Positions 53,169 to 63,872 of a stretch of 64,000 nucleotides of DNA are shown piece by piece. Source of the stretch: Cyclobacteriaceae bacterium (GTDB lineage: Bacteria; Bacteroidota; Bacteroidia; Cytophagales; Cyclobacteriaceae); assembly GCA_016787565.1 (NCBI GenBank), contig JAEUUG010000006.1:1-64000 (forward strand). The letters run 5' to 3'. The notes below the pieces were generated by a model that saw only the letters and a list, made by a program, of their open reading frames with translations, had not been told where the DNA came from and made no database searches. The number at the start of each line of letters is the position of its first letter. Within the stretch, counting starts at the first letter, position 1. A program made the translations under genes and the position numbers.

Positions 53169-55052
53169 TTAGTAGGCGCGTACCAGTTTACCTTCCATAT
53201 AGTTAACATACGATCGGTTAACCACCTTCATACCGCCTGGAGTGGGGTAATTGCCCGTAAAATACCAGTCGCCCGAATAGTGCGGAATGGCTTTATGAAG
53301 ATTCTCAACGGTTTGGAAAACCACTTCAATTTCGGCTTTCATGTCTGCAGGCCGCACAATTTCGGAAATCTTGGCTGAAATCTGATCATCGGTAAATTGA
53401 TCGTAAAGTGCCTTTACATAATTCAACTGGCTTTCATGACCGCGTGCGCGGATGCATTTTTCATACACCTCGCCCAGCATAAAATCTTTACCCTTTTCTT
53501 TTAGCAGGGCAATCATGGCGCGGAAGGCAACGAAGTCGCCCATCTTGCTCATATCAATACCGTAACAATCCGGAAACCGGATTTGCGGAGCAGATGACAC
53601 CACCACAATTTTCTTTGGCCCGAGGCGATCCAGCATCTTTAAAATACTTTTCTCCAGCGTAGTTCCGCGTACAATGGAATCGTCAATAACGACTAACGTG
53701 TCAATTCCTTTCCGGATTACTTCGTAGGTAGTATCATACACATGTGCCACCATTTCATCGCGGTGTTCATCATCGGTAATGAAGGTGCGGAGTTTTACAT
53801 CTTTCAATACAAGCTTTTCGATGCGCGGGCGGAACGAAAGAATTTCTTCGAGTGAATCAACAGAAGGTTTACCTTCAATAATGATTTCTTTTTGCCTGTT
53901 GATGAGGTAGTCTTCAATACCGGCCATCAATCCGTAAAAGGCAGTCTCTGCGGTATTCGGTATGTAGGAGAATACGGTATTCTTTAAATCGAAATTGATG
54001 GAGCGAAGCACCTGCGGCACCAGCAGTCGGCCAAGCTGTTTTCTTTCTTTATAGATATCCGGATCGTTGCCGCGCGAAAAATAAATACGCTCGAAACTGC
54101 AGGATGTTTTTTCCCCGGATTGAATGATAGAGTGCTGCTCATACTCGCCACTTTTATTCACGATCAATGCATGGCCAGGCTTAATTTCTTCAATCTGATT
54201 GTAATCAATATTGAAGGCGGTTTTGATGGCGGGTTTTTCTGAAGCCACCACCACCACTTCGTCATCAGCATAGAAGTAAGCTGGTCTGATTCCGTTAGGA
54301 TCACGCACCACAAAGGCCGATCCTGATCCGGTCATACCGGCCATGGTATAGCCACCATCAAAGTCTTTACAGGCGCGTCTGAGCACGCGCTTAAGGTCTA
54401 ATTCATTTTCAATGATCTCTGAAATTTCACGATTGGAAAACTGGTCTTTGTATTTCTCAAAAACACCTTGCACTTCTTCGTCCAAAAAGTGACCAATTTT
54501 TTCCATCACGGTAACGGTATCTACTTTTTCTTTCGGGTGCTGACCCAGGTTTACCAGAATATCAAACAACTCATACACATTGGTCATGTTGAAATTACCG
54601 GCCATCACCAGGTTACGGCTGCGCCAGTTATTCTGGCGGAGAAAAGGATGCACATTTTCGATACTGTTGAACCCATGTGTACCATAGCGCAAGTGCCCCA
54701 ACCACAACTCGCCTGAAAAAGCAACTTTCTCTTTAAGCCATTGGTCGTTCCTGAATTTATCTTTGCCTTCCTTCTGGGCTTTCTTGAATTTCTTTCCGAT
54801 TTTTTTGAATAAGTGGGCCACGGGTTGTGGCTTGATAGAGCGGTAGCGACTGATATAACGGTGACCTGGTTCTACATCGATTTTGATGTTGGCTACTCCG
54901 GCACCATCCTGCCCCCGGTTATGTTGCTTCTCCATCAGCAAATACATCTTGCTCATGGCATAGGTCGGACCATATTTTTCGATGTAGTAGGAGAGGGGTT
55001 TACGCAGGCGGATCAAGGCAATTCCGCATTCGTGAAGGATTTGGTCGCTCAT
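53169..55052 (-). CDS. purF: Long amidophosphoribosyltransferase (PurF-type)
   Basis: The 627-residue protein has the class II glutamine amidotransferase domain with Cys9 (HECGIALI), RGQDGAG, LGHLRYGTHG and the oxyanion-loop region AGNFNMTNVYEL. A PRPP-binding motif VVIDDSIVRGTTLEK lies near 454. It is roughly 120 residues longer than common PurF proteins, with inserts in the GATase half. The N-terminal nucleophile lies after eight residues that would have to be removed. It probably forms phosphoribosylamine for purine synthesis; a second, shorter PurF elsewhere in the genome is possible. Confidence 0.85.
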   Translation of the reverse strand: MSDQILHECGIALIRLRKPLSYYIEKYGPTYAMSKMYLLMEKQHNRGQDGAGVANIKIDVEPGHRYISRYRSIKPQPVAHLFKKIGKKFKKAQKEGKDKFRNDQWLKEKVAFSGELWLGHLRYGTHGFNSIENVHPFLRQNNWRSRNLVMAGNFNMTNVYELFDILVNLGQHPKEKVDTVTVMEKIGHFLDEEVQGVFEKYKDQFSNREISEIIENELDLKRVLRRACKDFDGGYTMAGMTGSGSAFVVRDPNGIRPAYFYADDEVVVVASEKPAIKTAFNIDYNQIEEIKPGHALIVNKSGEYEQHSIIQSGEKTSCSFERIYFSRGNDPDIYKERKQLGRLLVPQVLRSINFDLKNTVFSYIPNTAETAFYGLMAGIEDYLINRQKEIIIEGKPSVDSLEEILSFRPRIEKLVLKDVKLRTFITDDEHRDEMVAHVYDTTYEVIRKGIDTLVVIDDSIVRGTTLEKSILKMLDRLGPKKIVVVSSAPQIRFPDCYGIDMSKMGDFVAFRAMIALLKEKGKDFMLGEVYEKCIRARGHESQLNYVKALYDQFTDDQISAKISEIVRPADMKAEIEVVFQTVENLHKAIPHYSGDWYFTGNYPTPGGMKVVNRSYVNYMEGKLVRAY

Positions 55053-55151
55053 GGTGCTCCGTTAATCGTTTTTCGTTAAAACGTTATTCACAAGACTATC
55101 TATTTTGTTAAGCTTTCGCTTTACACCGGATAGCGAACAACGGATAACGAA

Positions 55152-56630
55152 TTAAAGTACAAAGGTAATTTTATTAATCCATCCCATCAACATTCCGGGT
55201 AGGAAGAAGAGGGCAAGTATGAGGATAACCAGAACGAGGCTCAAAAGATTTTCAGGTGTAAGAAAATTTTGTCTTTCCTGCGAATCACCACTTTTTATGA
55301 AGGCATAATAGGGGATCCGGAGATAGTAGAACAGCGAAACCACTGTATTCAGCAGACCAAAAACGAGCAGCCAGAGCAGCACTGGCTTTTCTGAAAGCTG
55401 ATAAGCTTCCCAAAGTGAAGAAAAAACAAAGAGCTTACCAGTAAATCCTCCTGTAGGGGGTAAGCCTGTCAAGGCCACCATGCCGATCAACAGAAAAACA
55501 GATGACCATATAAACTGTACACCGGTTCCACTAAACTCTTCTATCGATTTGATTCCTTTTGATTCAAAATACTGCAAACTAATAAATACTAAAAAATTCA
55601 TGATCAGGTACACGGTAGCATAGAAGAGCATGAATTGAACACCTTGTGGCATAAAGGCGACCACACCAACCAACAGAAAACCAGATTGCGCAATAGAGGA
55701 ATACGCCATGAGTCGTTTTGGATTTTTCTGCAGCAAAGCAGAAAAATTTCCTACCGTTAGCGTAAGGATGGCTACAACACCAATAATCATTTGCCAATCA
55801 TAAACGGATTGACCAAAAAGACTTAGGGCCAATAAAAATTTTGTCAGCACACCAATGCCCGCCAGTTTCGGAACAACGGAGAAAAAGGCAATAACAGGCA
55901 TCGGTGCAGCTTCATAGACATCGGGTGCCCACGGATGCATGGGTACCGCTGAAATTTTAAATAAGAACCCAACCGTTGCCAGGAGTCCCGCCATAAGCAC
56001 TAGAGGCGAATTGCGCGCAAGAAGTTGCTCCACAAATACAGAAGAGGAAAAATCAAGGGTGCCCGTCATCCCGTATAGAATGGAAAAGCCATATACCATT
56101 ACCGCTGATGCAACTGAGCCGAATAGGAAATACTTTAAGCTTCCTTCTGCTCCTTTTCGGGTAAAGGCAAAACCTGCCAATACATAGGAGCTTATGGATA
56201 TCAATTCCAGGGAAATAAATACCATCAGCATATTCATGCTCATCACCAGCAGGTGTGCTCCTAACAAAACAGCTAACACTAAAGCATAGAATTCTGAAGG
56301 ATGATTTTTTTGATTTCTCCACGACATGGCCAGGGTAAGTACCCCAGCGATGTCAAATAATATTTTCAGGTAGGTAGAAAAGTCATCGCTGCGCAGCATG
56401 CCGTTGAAAAGTTTGACAGGAACATCAAACTGCTGAGCTTGTACGATGAAAAACAACAGCGATGAGAGGATGATCAGAAAGGCTAGTAACGGAAAAGTTG
56501 AAGGTTTTTTTCGGAAGAGTAAACCACCGAGCAGCATCAGCAGTATACCCGTTGAAAGAACAACTTCTGAAAAACACATGGTAATACCCATGCGAATAGA
56601 ATCCAATTGTTCGGTTAGGCTCTGCACCAT
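55152..56630 (-). CDS. nuoN: NADH-quinone oxidoreductase subunit N
   Basis: The 492-residue protein has about 14 membrane helices and Mrp-antiporter-type motifs: FKISAVPMHPWAPDVYEAAP, AYSSIAQSGFLLVG and ALTGLPPTGGFTGKLF. This identifies NuoN, an antiporter-like proton-pumping subunit of complex I. Its start overlaps the nuoM stop by one base (TAATG). It is the last gene of the operon. Confidence 0.94.
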   Translation of the reverse strand: MVQSLTEQLDSIRMGITMCFSEVVLSTGILLMLLGGLLFRKKPSTFPLLAFLIILSSLLFFIVQAQQFDVPVKLFNGMLRSDDFSTYLKILFDIAGVLTLAMSWRNQKNHPSEFYALVLAVLLGAHLLVMSMNMLMVFISLELISISSYVLAGFAFTRKGAEGSLKYFLFGSVASAVMVYGFSILYGMTGTLDFSSSVFVEQLLARNSPLVLMAGLLATVGFLFKISAVPMHPWAPDVYEAAPMPVIAFFSVVPKLAGIGVLTKFLLALSLFGQSVYDWQMIIGVVAILTLTVGNFSALLQKNPKRLMAYSSIAQSGFLLVGVVAFMPQGVQFMLFYATVYLIMNFLVFISLQYFESKGIKSIEEFSGTGVQFIWSSVFLLIGMVALTGLPPTGGFTGKLFVFSSLWEAYQLSEKPVLLWLLVFGLLNTVVSLFYYLRIPYYAFIKSGDSQERQNFLTPENLLSLVLVILILALFFLPGMLMGWINKITFVL

Positions 56631-58231
56631 TACGGAGTTAGAATTAAGCGTTGACCGGTCGCGATAACCGTTTCAGCAAAATGTCGTGCAAAGGGATTAA
56701 TAAAATCCAGCAGGGGCTGAGGATAAATGCCGAAGCCAAGGGTTATGAGTGCAAGGCTGATGAGCATCAGGTATTCGCGTGATGTTAAGTCGTAAAGTAT
56801 TTTGGTTGCATCACCTTTAAAGTAAAATGGACCAAAGAACATGCGCTGAATGGCCCATAAATAGTAGCCTGCGCCCAACACCAATCCAAGTGTTGCTGTG
56901 ATCGCCAGACTTTCATGCAACAGGGCAGATTTAAAAGCTCCCAGGAAGACCATGATTTCAGCAATGAATCCGGAAAAGCCGGGGAGTCCGAGGGAGGCGA
57001 AAAATCCAATCAGCACGAAGGCAAAATAGGATTTCATTTTTGTGGCGAGTCCTGAATAGTTAGTAATCAACCGGTCGTGTGTACGGTCGTACAATACTCC
57101 GGCCAATAGAAAGAGCATGGCCGATATGATTCCATGGCTGACCATCTGGTACACGGATCCGGCAACACCTTCAGTTGTAAGCGAGGCCAGCCCCAGCAAA
57201 ACAAAACCCATGTGCGAAACGGAGGAATACGCGATGAGCCGTTTCAGATCTTTGCTGGCTATAGCATTCAGTGCTCCGTAAATAATGGAGACCACCCCGA
57301 CTAAGCCAACCAGCCAACTGAAGTTTATGGCAGCCTCAGGAAAAATCGGATAGGCAATACGCATCAATCCGTATCCCCCAATCTTCAATAAGAGGGCAGC
57401 CAGAATTACGGAAATGGGTGTAGGAGCTTCCACGTGTGCATCGGGCAGCCACGTGTGCAGAGGAACCATAGGAAGTTTGATGCCGAAGCCAATGAAGAGC
57501 AACAAGAACGCCCACATCCGCGCGTGTAGTGGCCCGATACTCCAGGGATTATTTGGATCGAGTACAGAAAATGAAATAAAATTAGTGGGGTCACTCATAG
57601 TGACAAGATTGAAGCTGTGTACAAATTGACCGGATGATGCCGGATCATTTACCGACAAGTATAAACCGATCATTACAATCAGGATGAGAATGGAGCCCAG
57701 TAACGTGTAAAGAAAAAATTTGATGGAGGCATACTCCCTTCGCGGTCCGCCCCAAATACCAATGAGGAAAAACATCGGCAGCAACATGAACTCGAAGAAT
57801 AAATAAAACAGCAGAAAGTCCAGTGCAACAAAACTTCCGATTATGGCACAATTTAAAATGAGGAAGAGGATGAAATAGCCCTTTACATTTTTTTCAATCG
57901 ACCACGATGAAACGGTTGCGATCAGCATGACCAGCACTGCGAGGGCAACCAGCGGCAGACTTAAACCATCGACACCCAGAAAGTACTCAGCCTTTAGGAT
58001 TCCCCAGGATCCAAGATCAAGTGAAATCCAGTTTTGTTTTTCGATAAGTTGAATAGCACCTGATCCCCTTTGATATTGCAGAAAAATTATGATAAGGATG
58101 GCAAGTTGTATTAAACTGGCGGCCAATGTTACAAGCCTGAAGTACCTGCCGGCCCGTGCCGGAATAAACAATGCTACGAGTGCAGCCAGAAGCGGGGTAA
58201 AAATTATCAGTGAAAGCAAATAGGCATGCAT
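56630..58231 (-). CDS. nuoM: NADH-quinone oxidoreductase subunit M
   Basis: The ATG at 58231 gives 533 residues (the longer frame starts with TTG). It has about 14 helices and the motifs PLHTWLPDAHVEAPTPISVI, LLKIGGYGLMRI and AYSSVSHMGFVLLG. It is an antiporter-like membrane subunit of complex I. It lies 34 bp after nuoL. Confidence 0.95.
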   Translation of the reverse strand: MHAYLLSLIIFTPLLAALVALFIPARAGRYFRLVTLAASLIQLAILIIIFLQYQRGSGAIQLIEKQNWISLDLGSWGILKAEYFLGVDGLSLPLVALAVLVMLIATVSSWSIEKNVKGYFILFLILNCAIIGSFVALDFLLFYLFFEFMLLPMFFLIGIWGGPRREYASIKFFLYTLLGSILILIVMIGLYLSVNDPASSGQFVHSFNLVTMSDPTNFISFSVLDPNNPWSIGPLHARMWAFLLLFIGFGIKLPMVPLHTWLPDAHVEAPTPISVILAALLLKIGGYGLMRIAYPIFPEAAINFSWLVGLVGVVSIIYGALNAIASKDLKRLIAYSSVSHMGFVLLGLASLTTEGVAGSVYQMVSHGIISAMLFLLAGVLYDRTHDRLITNYSGLATKMKSYFAFVLIGFFASLGLPGFSGFIAEIMVFLGAFKSALLHESLAITATLGLVLGAGYYLWAIQRMFFGPFYFKGDATKILYDLTSREYLMLISLALITLGFGIYPQPLLDFINPFARHFAETVIATGQRLILTP

Positions 58232-58265
58232 GGCGTACAATGTGGTCTTACCGTTATTTTACTTT

Positions 58266-60212
58266 TTAAAGCAGCATCCAAATTAGGAAAATAATCAGAC
58301 CGAAGATGGACCAGAAAATATAAAGCTGAATTTTACCTCCCTGGAAAGATCGTGTAAAAGACCCTAGTCCGTTGGAAGTTGCAGCAACAGCGTTTACTGA
58401 GCCATCAATAATCCATTTGTCGAACCATCCGATGATGTGGGCCAATGTCACCTGAGCATAAACACCGGAATGCAGTACACCATCAATCCAATGGCGGTCA
58501 ATCCGATCGGTAAAGGAAGCAAGGGCGAGTACAGGTTTTTCGAAAAGTAGCTGATAGATGAAGTCGAGATAAAAAGCCCGTTGAAAAATTTTAACGTTGA
58601 AGTTTTTGCCTGTTCGATACATGCGATGCGCTGTGCCGAGCGCCAGCAGCACCCAACTAGCGGAAACTGCGGCCATAAGATTAAAGTGAAAATATTTTCC
58701 AGGATGAAGAATCTGAAAAAGCCATCCGTTGAAATCAACTGGATTGATGGTGATGATAAACCACAGTGATGCTACAGCCAGGATGATGATGGGTAAACGC
58801 ATCACCAGGGGGGCTTCGGTAACATCCAGCGCCTGCGTTGATTTTTCTTCGCCCATAAACATGAACCATACTAACCGGAATGTATACAGAACAGTAATAA
58901 ATGAAACGAGAAAGGCGGAAACAACAACGATCCATCTCCAGGATGTTCCCATCGTTGCCCAGTTCCAGAGTCCTGTGAAGATGGCGTCCTTTGAAACGAA
59001 ACCCGAGAAAAATGGAATCCCCGCCAGCGCACTACCACTGAGCGCGAAGGCAAAAAAAGTTGCCGGAAGTTTTTTTCGTAGCCCACCCAGGTTCCGGATA
59101 TCCTGAACATCAAAATGCGTATGGGTTTGTTGCTGTGCCTGATGCAGTACATGGATTACTGCGCCTGCGGAAAGAAATAAGCAAGCTTTGAAAAATGCAT
59201 GTGTGAACAGGTGAAGCATGGCTGCATCGGCCGCACCTGCACCTATAGCCGTTACCATTAAGCCCAGCTGGGAGATGGTGGAGTACGCCAATATTTTTTT
59301 AATATCAGTTTGTACGAGGGCCGACAGGGCACTGAGTACAGCGGTGATGATTCCGATGAGCGCAACAACATCCAATGCTTCCGGAGTATAGAGCGCAAAA
59401 ATCCGCGACAGTAAAAATACTCCTGCTGCCACCATGGTTGCGGCATGAATCAGTGCCGATACGGGTGTTGGTCCCTCCATAGCATCGGGTAACCAGGTGA
59501 ACAAAGGAAATTGAGCAGACTTTCCAATTACACCACAAAAGATACAGAGTGTGGCAGAGGTTTGCCATGAAAAAACTTCGGTTTGCAGCAGCAGATTACG
59601 GAGTTCGAATGTTCCGGCATTTGCCCAGATGATCATTAATCCAATTAGAAATCCGGCATCGCCAATGCGATTGAAGATAAAAGCTTTTCTCGCTGCGTTG
59701 ACTGCTGCTGGTTTTTGATTCCAATGACCAATTAGCATGTAAGAAGAAAAACCAACCAGTTCCCAGAAGACAAAAATCAACAACAGGTTGTCGGCCAGCA
59801 CAATCCCCAACATGGAAAACGTGAAGAAGCCCAGCATGGCAAAATACCTCCGGTTGTTTTCATCGCCAGCCATATATCCGGTGGAGTACACGTGAACCAG
59901 AAATGAAACCACAGTAACAACTACCAGCATGATCGCAGATACAGCGTTGATCTGCAGGTTGGCCGAGAATATGAATTCACCAATGTGAAACCAGGGCAGC
60001 GCTAATGTGTAGGGTTCAGCTGAAAGCGAAAAAAATACAATCAGGGCACCGATCATGCTGATCAACTGAAGCAATGGAGCAGTAAGGGTAATGACCCATG
60101 CGTAGCGGTCGGTTAGCAAAAAGGAAATCACACACGACACTAGCGGCAGCAGGAATACCATCAGCATGCAGGCGTCCAGAGTTGTGAGTAGATATGGTGA
60201 TGTGGGTTGCAA
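58266..60212 (-). CDS. nuoL: NADH-quinone oxidoreductase subunit L
   Basis: The 648-residue protein has about 16 helices and the motifs FTWLPDAMEGPTPVSALIHA and ATMVAAGVFLLSR, with YSTISQLGLMVTAIG. The C-terminal long amphipathic helix and final membrane helix (YIFWSIFGLIIFLIWMLL) of NuoL are present. It is the distal proton-pumping subunit of complex I. It starts 4 bp after nuoK. Confidence 0.96.
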   Translation of the reverse strand: MQPTSPYLLTTLDACMLMVFLLPLVSCVISFLLTDRYAWVITLTAPLLQLISMIGALIVFFSLSAEPYTLALPWFHIGEFIFSANLQINAVSAIMLVVVTVVSFLVHVYSTGYMAGDENNRRYFAMLGFFTFSMLGIVLADNLLLIFVFWELVGFSSYMLIGHWNQKPAAVNAARKAFIFNRIGDAGFLIGLMIIWANAGTFELRNLLLQTEVFSWQTSATLCIFCGVIGKSAQFPLFTWLPDAMEGPTPVSALIHAATMVAAGVFLLSRIFALYTPEALDVVALIGIITAVLSALSALVQTDIKKILAYSTISQLGLMVTAIGAGAADAAMLHLFTHAFFKACLFLSAGAVIHVLHQAQQQTHTHFDVQDIRNLGGLRKKLPATFFAFALSGSALAGIPFFSGFVSKDAIFTGLWNWATMGTSWRWIVVVSAFLVSFITVLYTFRLVWFMFMGEEKSTQALDVTEAPLVMRLPIIILAVASLWFIITINPVDFNGWLFQILHPGKYFHFNLMAAVSASWVLLALGTAHRMYRTGKNFNVKIFQRAFYLDFIYQLLFEKPVLALASFTDRIDRHWIDGVLHSGVYAQVTLAHIIGWFDKWIIDGSVNAVAATSNGLGSFTRSFQGGKIQLYIFWSIFGLIIFLIWMLL

Positions 60213-60215
60213 CGA

Positions 60216-60521
60216 TTACTCTTTTAAATCCTGAATTTCATCCGGAATTGATGTTTGATAGTGTTGGTAAACCCGCAGCACAATGGCTAAACCAACAGCG
60301 GCCTCGCAGACAGCGACCACGATAACAAACAAGGCAAACATGTGTCCGGTGAACAATCCCGGTTGCAGTATATTGAAAGCAACAAGATTAAGGTTAGCAG
60401 CATTGAGCATTAATTCAATCCCGAGCAAAACCATAATGGCATTTCGCTTTACAATGACTACTACGATGCCCGCTGAAAAAAGAAAAGCGCTCAGGTATAG
60501 AAAATGATCAATGGGCGCCAT
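60216..60521 (-). CDS. nuoK: NADH-quinone oxidoreductase subunit K
   Basis: The ATG at 60521 gives 101 residues, the usual NuoK length, with three helices and the conserved GIELMLNAANLNLVAF. The longer frame to 60566 overlaps nuoJ. It is a membrane subunit of complex I related to MrpC. Confidence 0.95.
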   Translation of the reverse strand: MAPIDHFLYLSAFLFSAGIVVVIVKRNAIMVLLGIELMLNAANLNLVAFNILQPGLFTGHMFALFVIVVAVCEAAVGLAIVLRVYQHYQTSIPDEIQDLKE

Positions 60522-60522
60522 C

Positions 60523-61035
60523 TTATATTTTTTTTGATTTGATTGTAGATGCAATGACGGCTGCACCCGCCAATGTAATCAATAGCAATACACCAGCAAC
60601 TTCAAACGGTAAAGCAAAGCCAGTCATCAACTGAATTCCAATCTGTTCTATTGCGCCATATTTTGATACAGGAGGAATTGGTGATACACTAAAGGACTCT
60701 TGTGAAAAGAATGTCATCAGCAGGGCTGCCATGGAAATACCGGCAAAGATCCCGGCCAACCAATTGCCATGTTTTACAACTAATGGTTTGCCCGATATTT
60801 TCGTTGTAAGCATGATTCCAAAAATAATGACAACCAGAATTCCGCCTGCATAAATCAAAATTTGTGTTACGGCAACGAACTCAGCAAAGGCAAGTACATA
60901 AATGCCGGCAAGCGACAGGAGACAGATCAGCAGTAAAAGTGCACCATAGAAAACATTTCGTACGAAGATAAGTGCAAGTGCTGACAGTGCTGCCATTACT
61001 TCAAAAAAGTAAAACATGAAAGTAGCTATCGTCAT
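60523..61035 (-). CDS. nuoJ: NADH-quinone oxidoreductase subunit J
   Basis: The 170-residue protein has five helices and the NuoJ pattern FYFFEVMAALSALALIFVRN and the segment GGILVVIIFGIMLT, with later PFEVAGVLLLITLAGAAVI. It overlaps nuoI by four bases (ATGA). It is a membrane subunit of complex I. Confidence 0.95.
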   Translation of the reverse strand: MTIATFMFYFFEVMAALSALALIFVRNVFYGALLLLICLLSLAGIYVLAFAEFVAVTQILIYAGGILVVIIFGIMLTTKISGKPLVVKHGNWLAGIFAGISMAALLMTFFSQESFSVSPIPPVSKYGAIEQIGIQLMTGFALPFEVAGVLLLITLAGAAVIASTIKSKKI

Positions 61036-61727
61036 GTATTGTCAGGCGGAGGGCCTGCAGGTTTTATTTTCGGTCTGAAAACCGGCTTTGCACCGACTGG
61101 CTTAGCAGGTTCAGTTCCTTCTTTTTTTATTTCACCGGTTACAGGTGAAGTAGAAGTTGCTACGGCAGCCTTATTTTTTTGATGCTCCTCCCAGACGCTT
61201 TTCTTTTCAGCTATCTCAGCTTCGGTCATTTCAGCAAACACAAAATTATGTTCGTTGATATCAAAGACACTGAAGTCGTATACTTTCGTCATCGTCAGGC
61301 ATTCGGTCGGGCAAACGGTAGTGCAGAGTCCACAAAAGCAACATTTACCCATGTCGATATCAAATTTTGCTGCGTAGATTCGTTTGGGCGTACCATCCGA
61401 TGTTCTGCCAAATTCTTCCGTTGCTTTGATGGGTTCGATGGTGATGCAATCCACCGGGCATACTTTTGCACATTTATCACACACAATGCAGTCATCAACT
61501 TCATTGTGTAACCGATAACGACCATTATCGGGTATGGGCTGCATTTCGTACGGATATTGAATGGTGTTTATGCCATCCGGTTCATCGAAATAACTTTTCT
61601 CCATTATGGATACCGGCCTTCGACTGTTCCGGGCTTTTAGCATGTGCCGAAAAGTGATGCTTAACCCGGCTCGTAAGGAGCGAATGGTGCTGCTGATGCT
61701 TTGCCAATATGATTGTTGCTTGGTCAT
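61032..61727 (-). CDS. nuoI: NADH-quinone oxidoreductase subunit I
   Basis: The 231-residue protein has two 4Fe-4S motifs: C80, C83, C86, C90 (CIVCDKCAKVCP) and C129, C132, C135, C139 (CCFCGLCTTVCP). It passes electrons through clusters N6a/N6b in the peripheral arm. The C-terminal tail, about 40 residues rich in Ala, Pro and Lys, is longer than in many NuoI proteins and of unknown role. It starts about 78 bp after the sensor kinase gene rather than right after nuoH. Confidence 0.94.
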   Translation of the reverse strand: MTKQQSYWQSISSTIRSLRAGLSITFRHMLKARNSRRPVSIMEKSYFDEPDGINTIQYPYEMQPIPDNGRYRLHNEVDDCIVCDKCAKVCPVDCITIEPIKATEEFGRTSDGTPKRIYAAKFDIDMGKCCFCGLCTTVCPTECLTMTKVYDFSVFDINEHNFVFAEMTEAEIAEKKSVWEEHQKNKAAVATSTSPVTGEIKKEGTEPAKPVGAKPVFRPKIKPAGPPPDNT

Positions 61728-61805
61728 GCGATACCGACTAGCAAAAATAGAATAGAAAAGGGTGAATAAAAGGAATGAAGGGAAGTTTTGCGGAGGAGTA
61801 ACTAC

Positions 61806-63872
61806 TTAGTTTCCCTTCGGCAGACTAAACCAGAAGGTACTGCCTTCGCCTTCTTTGCTCTCAACCCATATTTTGCCTCCGTTTTTCTCCACGAACTCCT
61901 TGCAGAGAATAAGACCTAATCCGGTGCCTTTTTCGTTTGCAGTTCCCCGGGTTGTGTAAGGTGCCGTTTTATCAAACAATATTTTTAGTACATCAGGCTT
62001 CATACCGATACCGTTATCTTTTACGGATATGATCCAGTCGAAACCTTTTTCTTTGGCATCAATCTCAACAGTTCCACCATCCATCGTAAACTTGATGGCG
62101 TTGGTCATGAGGTTACGGATCACCAGATTCACTGTATTGGAGTCGGCAAAGCCAATGGCATGCAGAGGCACATTGTTGAGCAAATGGATTTTTTTATCCT
62201 GAATAGATCCCAAGAGACTAATATTCTCTTCAACTATCTTATGGATATCAATCTTAGCGGCCTGTAGGTTAAGCTTATCCATTTGAAGCAAAGTCCAATC
62301 GAGGAGGTTATTGAGCAGCGTGCGTGTATGGTTGAAACGGAGGCGCAATTCTTTTGTCAGTTCAGCGAAATCATCTGCCTTGATGGCCTCTTTTGACATC
62401 AGGTCAAGAATTCCGGCAAGCGCATTGATGGGTGATCTAAGATCGTGTGATATAATAGAGAAGAACTTATCTTTCACCTGATTCAGCCGTTCGAGTTCCT
62501 CACTTCTTTTTTCCATTTCTTCCTGATGTTGTAGCAGCAGGGTATTGATTTGGCGTCTCCGTTGTCCACTGCGGTAAACCGTTACCAGCAATATGACACT
62601 TAGCGCCATGACCACTACCAGGATATTGCGGGCAAACTCCTGACGCTTCAATTGATCATCGCGAAGGTCGTTCAGTTTATTCAACTCCGCTATTTGTGAA
62701 TCCTTGGCCAACGTCTCCGAGCGAAGCGCCTCTGTTTCAAAACGCAATTGATCGCGGAGCAGCTTTTCCTGCATATCCTGACTAAACAAGGTATCTTCTA
62801 GTTGCTTGAATTGCTTGAAATAGTTCAACGATTTCTTATAATCACCTTTTGATTCCATCAATGTGGATAATTGAAGGTAGCCGCGAATTTCGAGGATGCG
62901 GGCATTAAGTTTCTGAGCTACACTCAAACTCTTGTTGATGGATGCCAGCGCTTCATCTGGTTTTTGCTGGTTCATAAAGACCAAACCTCTTCCAAGTTCA
63001 ACTTCTGCTATTCCGTATTGATTATTAGTTCTGCGGTGGAGTTGGTACGTTGAATCATAGAACGCCAGAGCGGTGGCATAGTCTTTTTTATTGCGATAAA
63101 CTCTGGCGATTTTCGTTAACACCGATGGTTCCAGTACATATTCCTTATGTTGGCGTGTCATCGTCAAAGCATTTTGAAGAAAGCCCAGTGCTTTATCATA
63201 TTCTCCATTTCGCAATGCGATATCACCCATTTCATCGTAATAATAGGCGGTACCAATAGTGTCTCCTTTTAGATCACTTATTTTTTTGGATAGCGTAAGG
63301 TGGCTGATGGCACGCTCGAACTGACTTAGTTCCTTGAACACCCGGCCAACATTGTGCAAGGCAATGGCCATTCGGAAAGAATCCGGAAGTAAACGCGCCA
63401 CGCGGAAGGACTGGGTGAAGTAGTAATAGGCTTCATCGTACTCGCCCAGATCATAGTAGTCGTTGCCAATATTATTATAGTCGATCGCCAGGTGAGCACT
63501 ATCCTTCGCGGCCATGCTGTTTTGAAGCGCGAGGTTGTCGTAGCGCAGTGCTGTGCTGAAGTCTCCACTTGCCGTATAGAAGAGGGCAATATTTTGGTAT
63601 GCTTCAATTTTGCTAACCATTAGGTCTTTAGTATCTGCAAGTTGTAAAGCCTCTTCGGCATACGCTCGACCTTTTTGGTTATCGACATATTGATACTCCC
63701 GTGACAACCGAATCAGTGTTGTGATCTTGTCAGAATCGGATAGGTTTTGCTTGAGTTTCTTTTCGAGTGTTTCAATTTCATTTTGTCCGTATGAGAAATT
63801 GAAACAGAAACTGAGTAGTATAAGGATATAACTGTATCGCACGCTTAAAAAATTAGTTTCCAAAATCCACAT
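61806..63872 (-). CDS. TPR-repeat sensor histidine kinase inside the nuo operon
   Basis: Starting at the ATG at 63872, the product has 688 residues. A GTG at 63842, just after the nuoH stop, gives a cleaner signal peptide ([20 protein letters not shown]) and is an alternative. After the signal come about seven TPR repeats (60-330), a coiled coil, a membrane helix ([15 protein letters not shown]), a HisKA domain with the phospho-acceptor His near 475 ([16 protein letters not shown]), and a HATPase domain ([24 protein letters not shown]). The TPR part would be periplasmic. The gene lies between nuoH and nuoI on the same strand and has no adjacent response regulator. Confidence 0.88.
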   Translation of the reverse strand: MWILETNFLSVRYSYILILLSFCFNFSYGQNEIETLEKKLKQNLSDSDKITTLIRLSREYQYVDNQKGRAYAEEALQLADTKDLMVSKIEAYQNIALFYTASGDFSTALRYDNLALQNSMAAKDSAHLAIDYNNIGNDYYDLGEYDEAYYYFTQSFRVARLLPDSFRMAIALHNVGRVFKELSQFERAISHLTLSKKISDLKGDTIGTAYYYDEMGDIALRNGEYDKALGFLQNALTMTRQHKEYVLEPSVLTKIARVYRNKKDYATALAFYDSTYQLHRRTNNQYGIAEVELGRGLVFMNQQKPDEALASINKSLSVAQKLNARILEIRGYLQLSTLMESKGDYKKSLNYFKQFKQLEDTLFSQDMQEKLLRDQLRFETEALRSETLAKDSQIAELNKLNDLRDDQLKRQEFARNILVVVMALSVILLVTVYRSGQRRRQINTLLLQHQEEMEKRSEELERLNQVKDKFFSIISHDLRSPINALAGILDLMSKEAIKADDFAELTKELRLRFNHTRTLLNNLLDWTLLQMDKLNLQAAKIDIHKIVEENISLLGSIQDKKIHLLNNVPLHAIGFADSNTVNLVIRNLMTNAIKFTMDGGTVEIDAKEKGFDWIISVKDNGIGMKPDVLKILFDKTAPYTTRGTANEKGTGLGLILCKEFVEKNGGKIWVESKEGEGSTFWFSLPKGN

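Noticed and set aside
55053..55151. Low-complexity cgtta/aacgg words between purF and nuoN
   Set aside because: The words are short and imperfect; not convincing as a repeat array or regulatory site.
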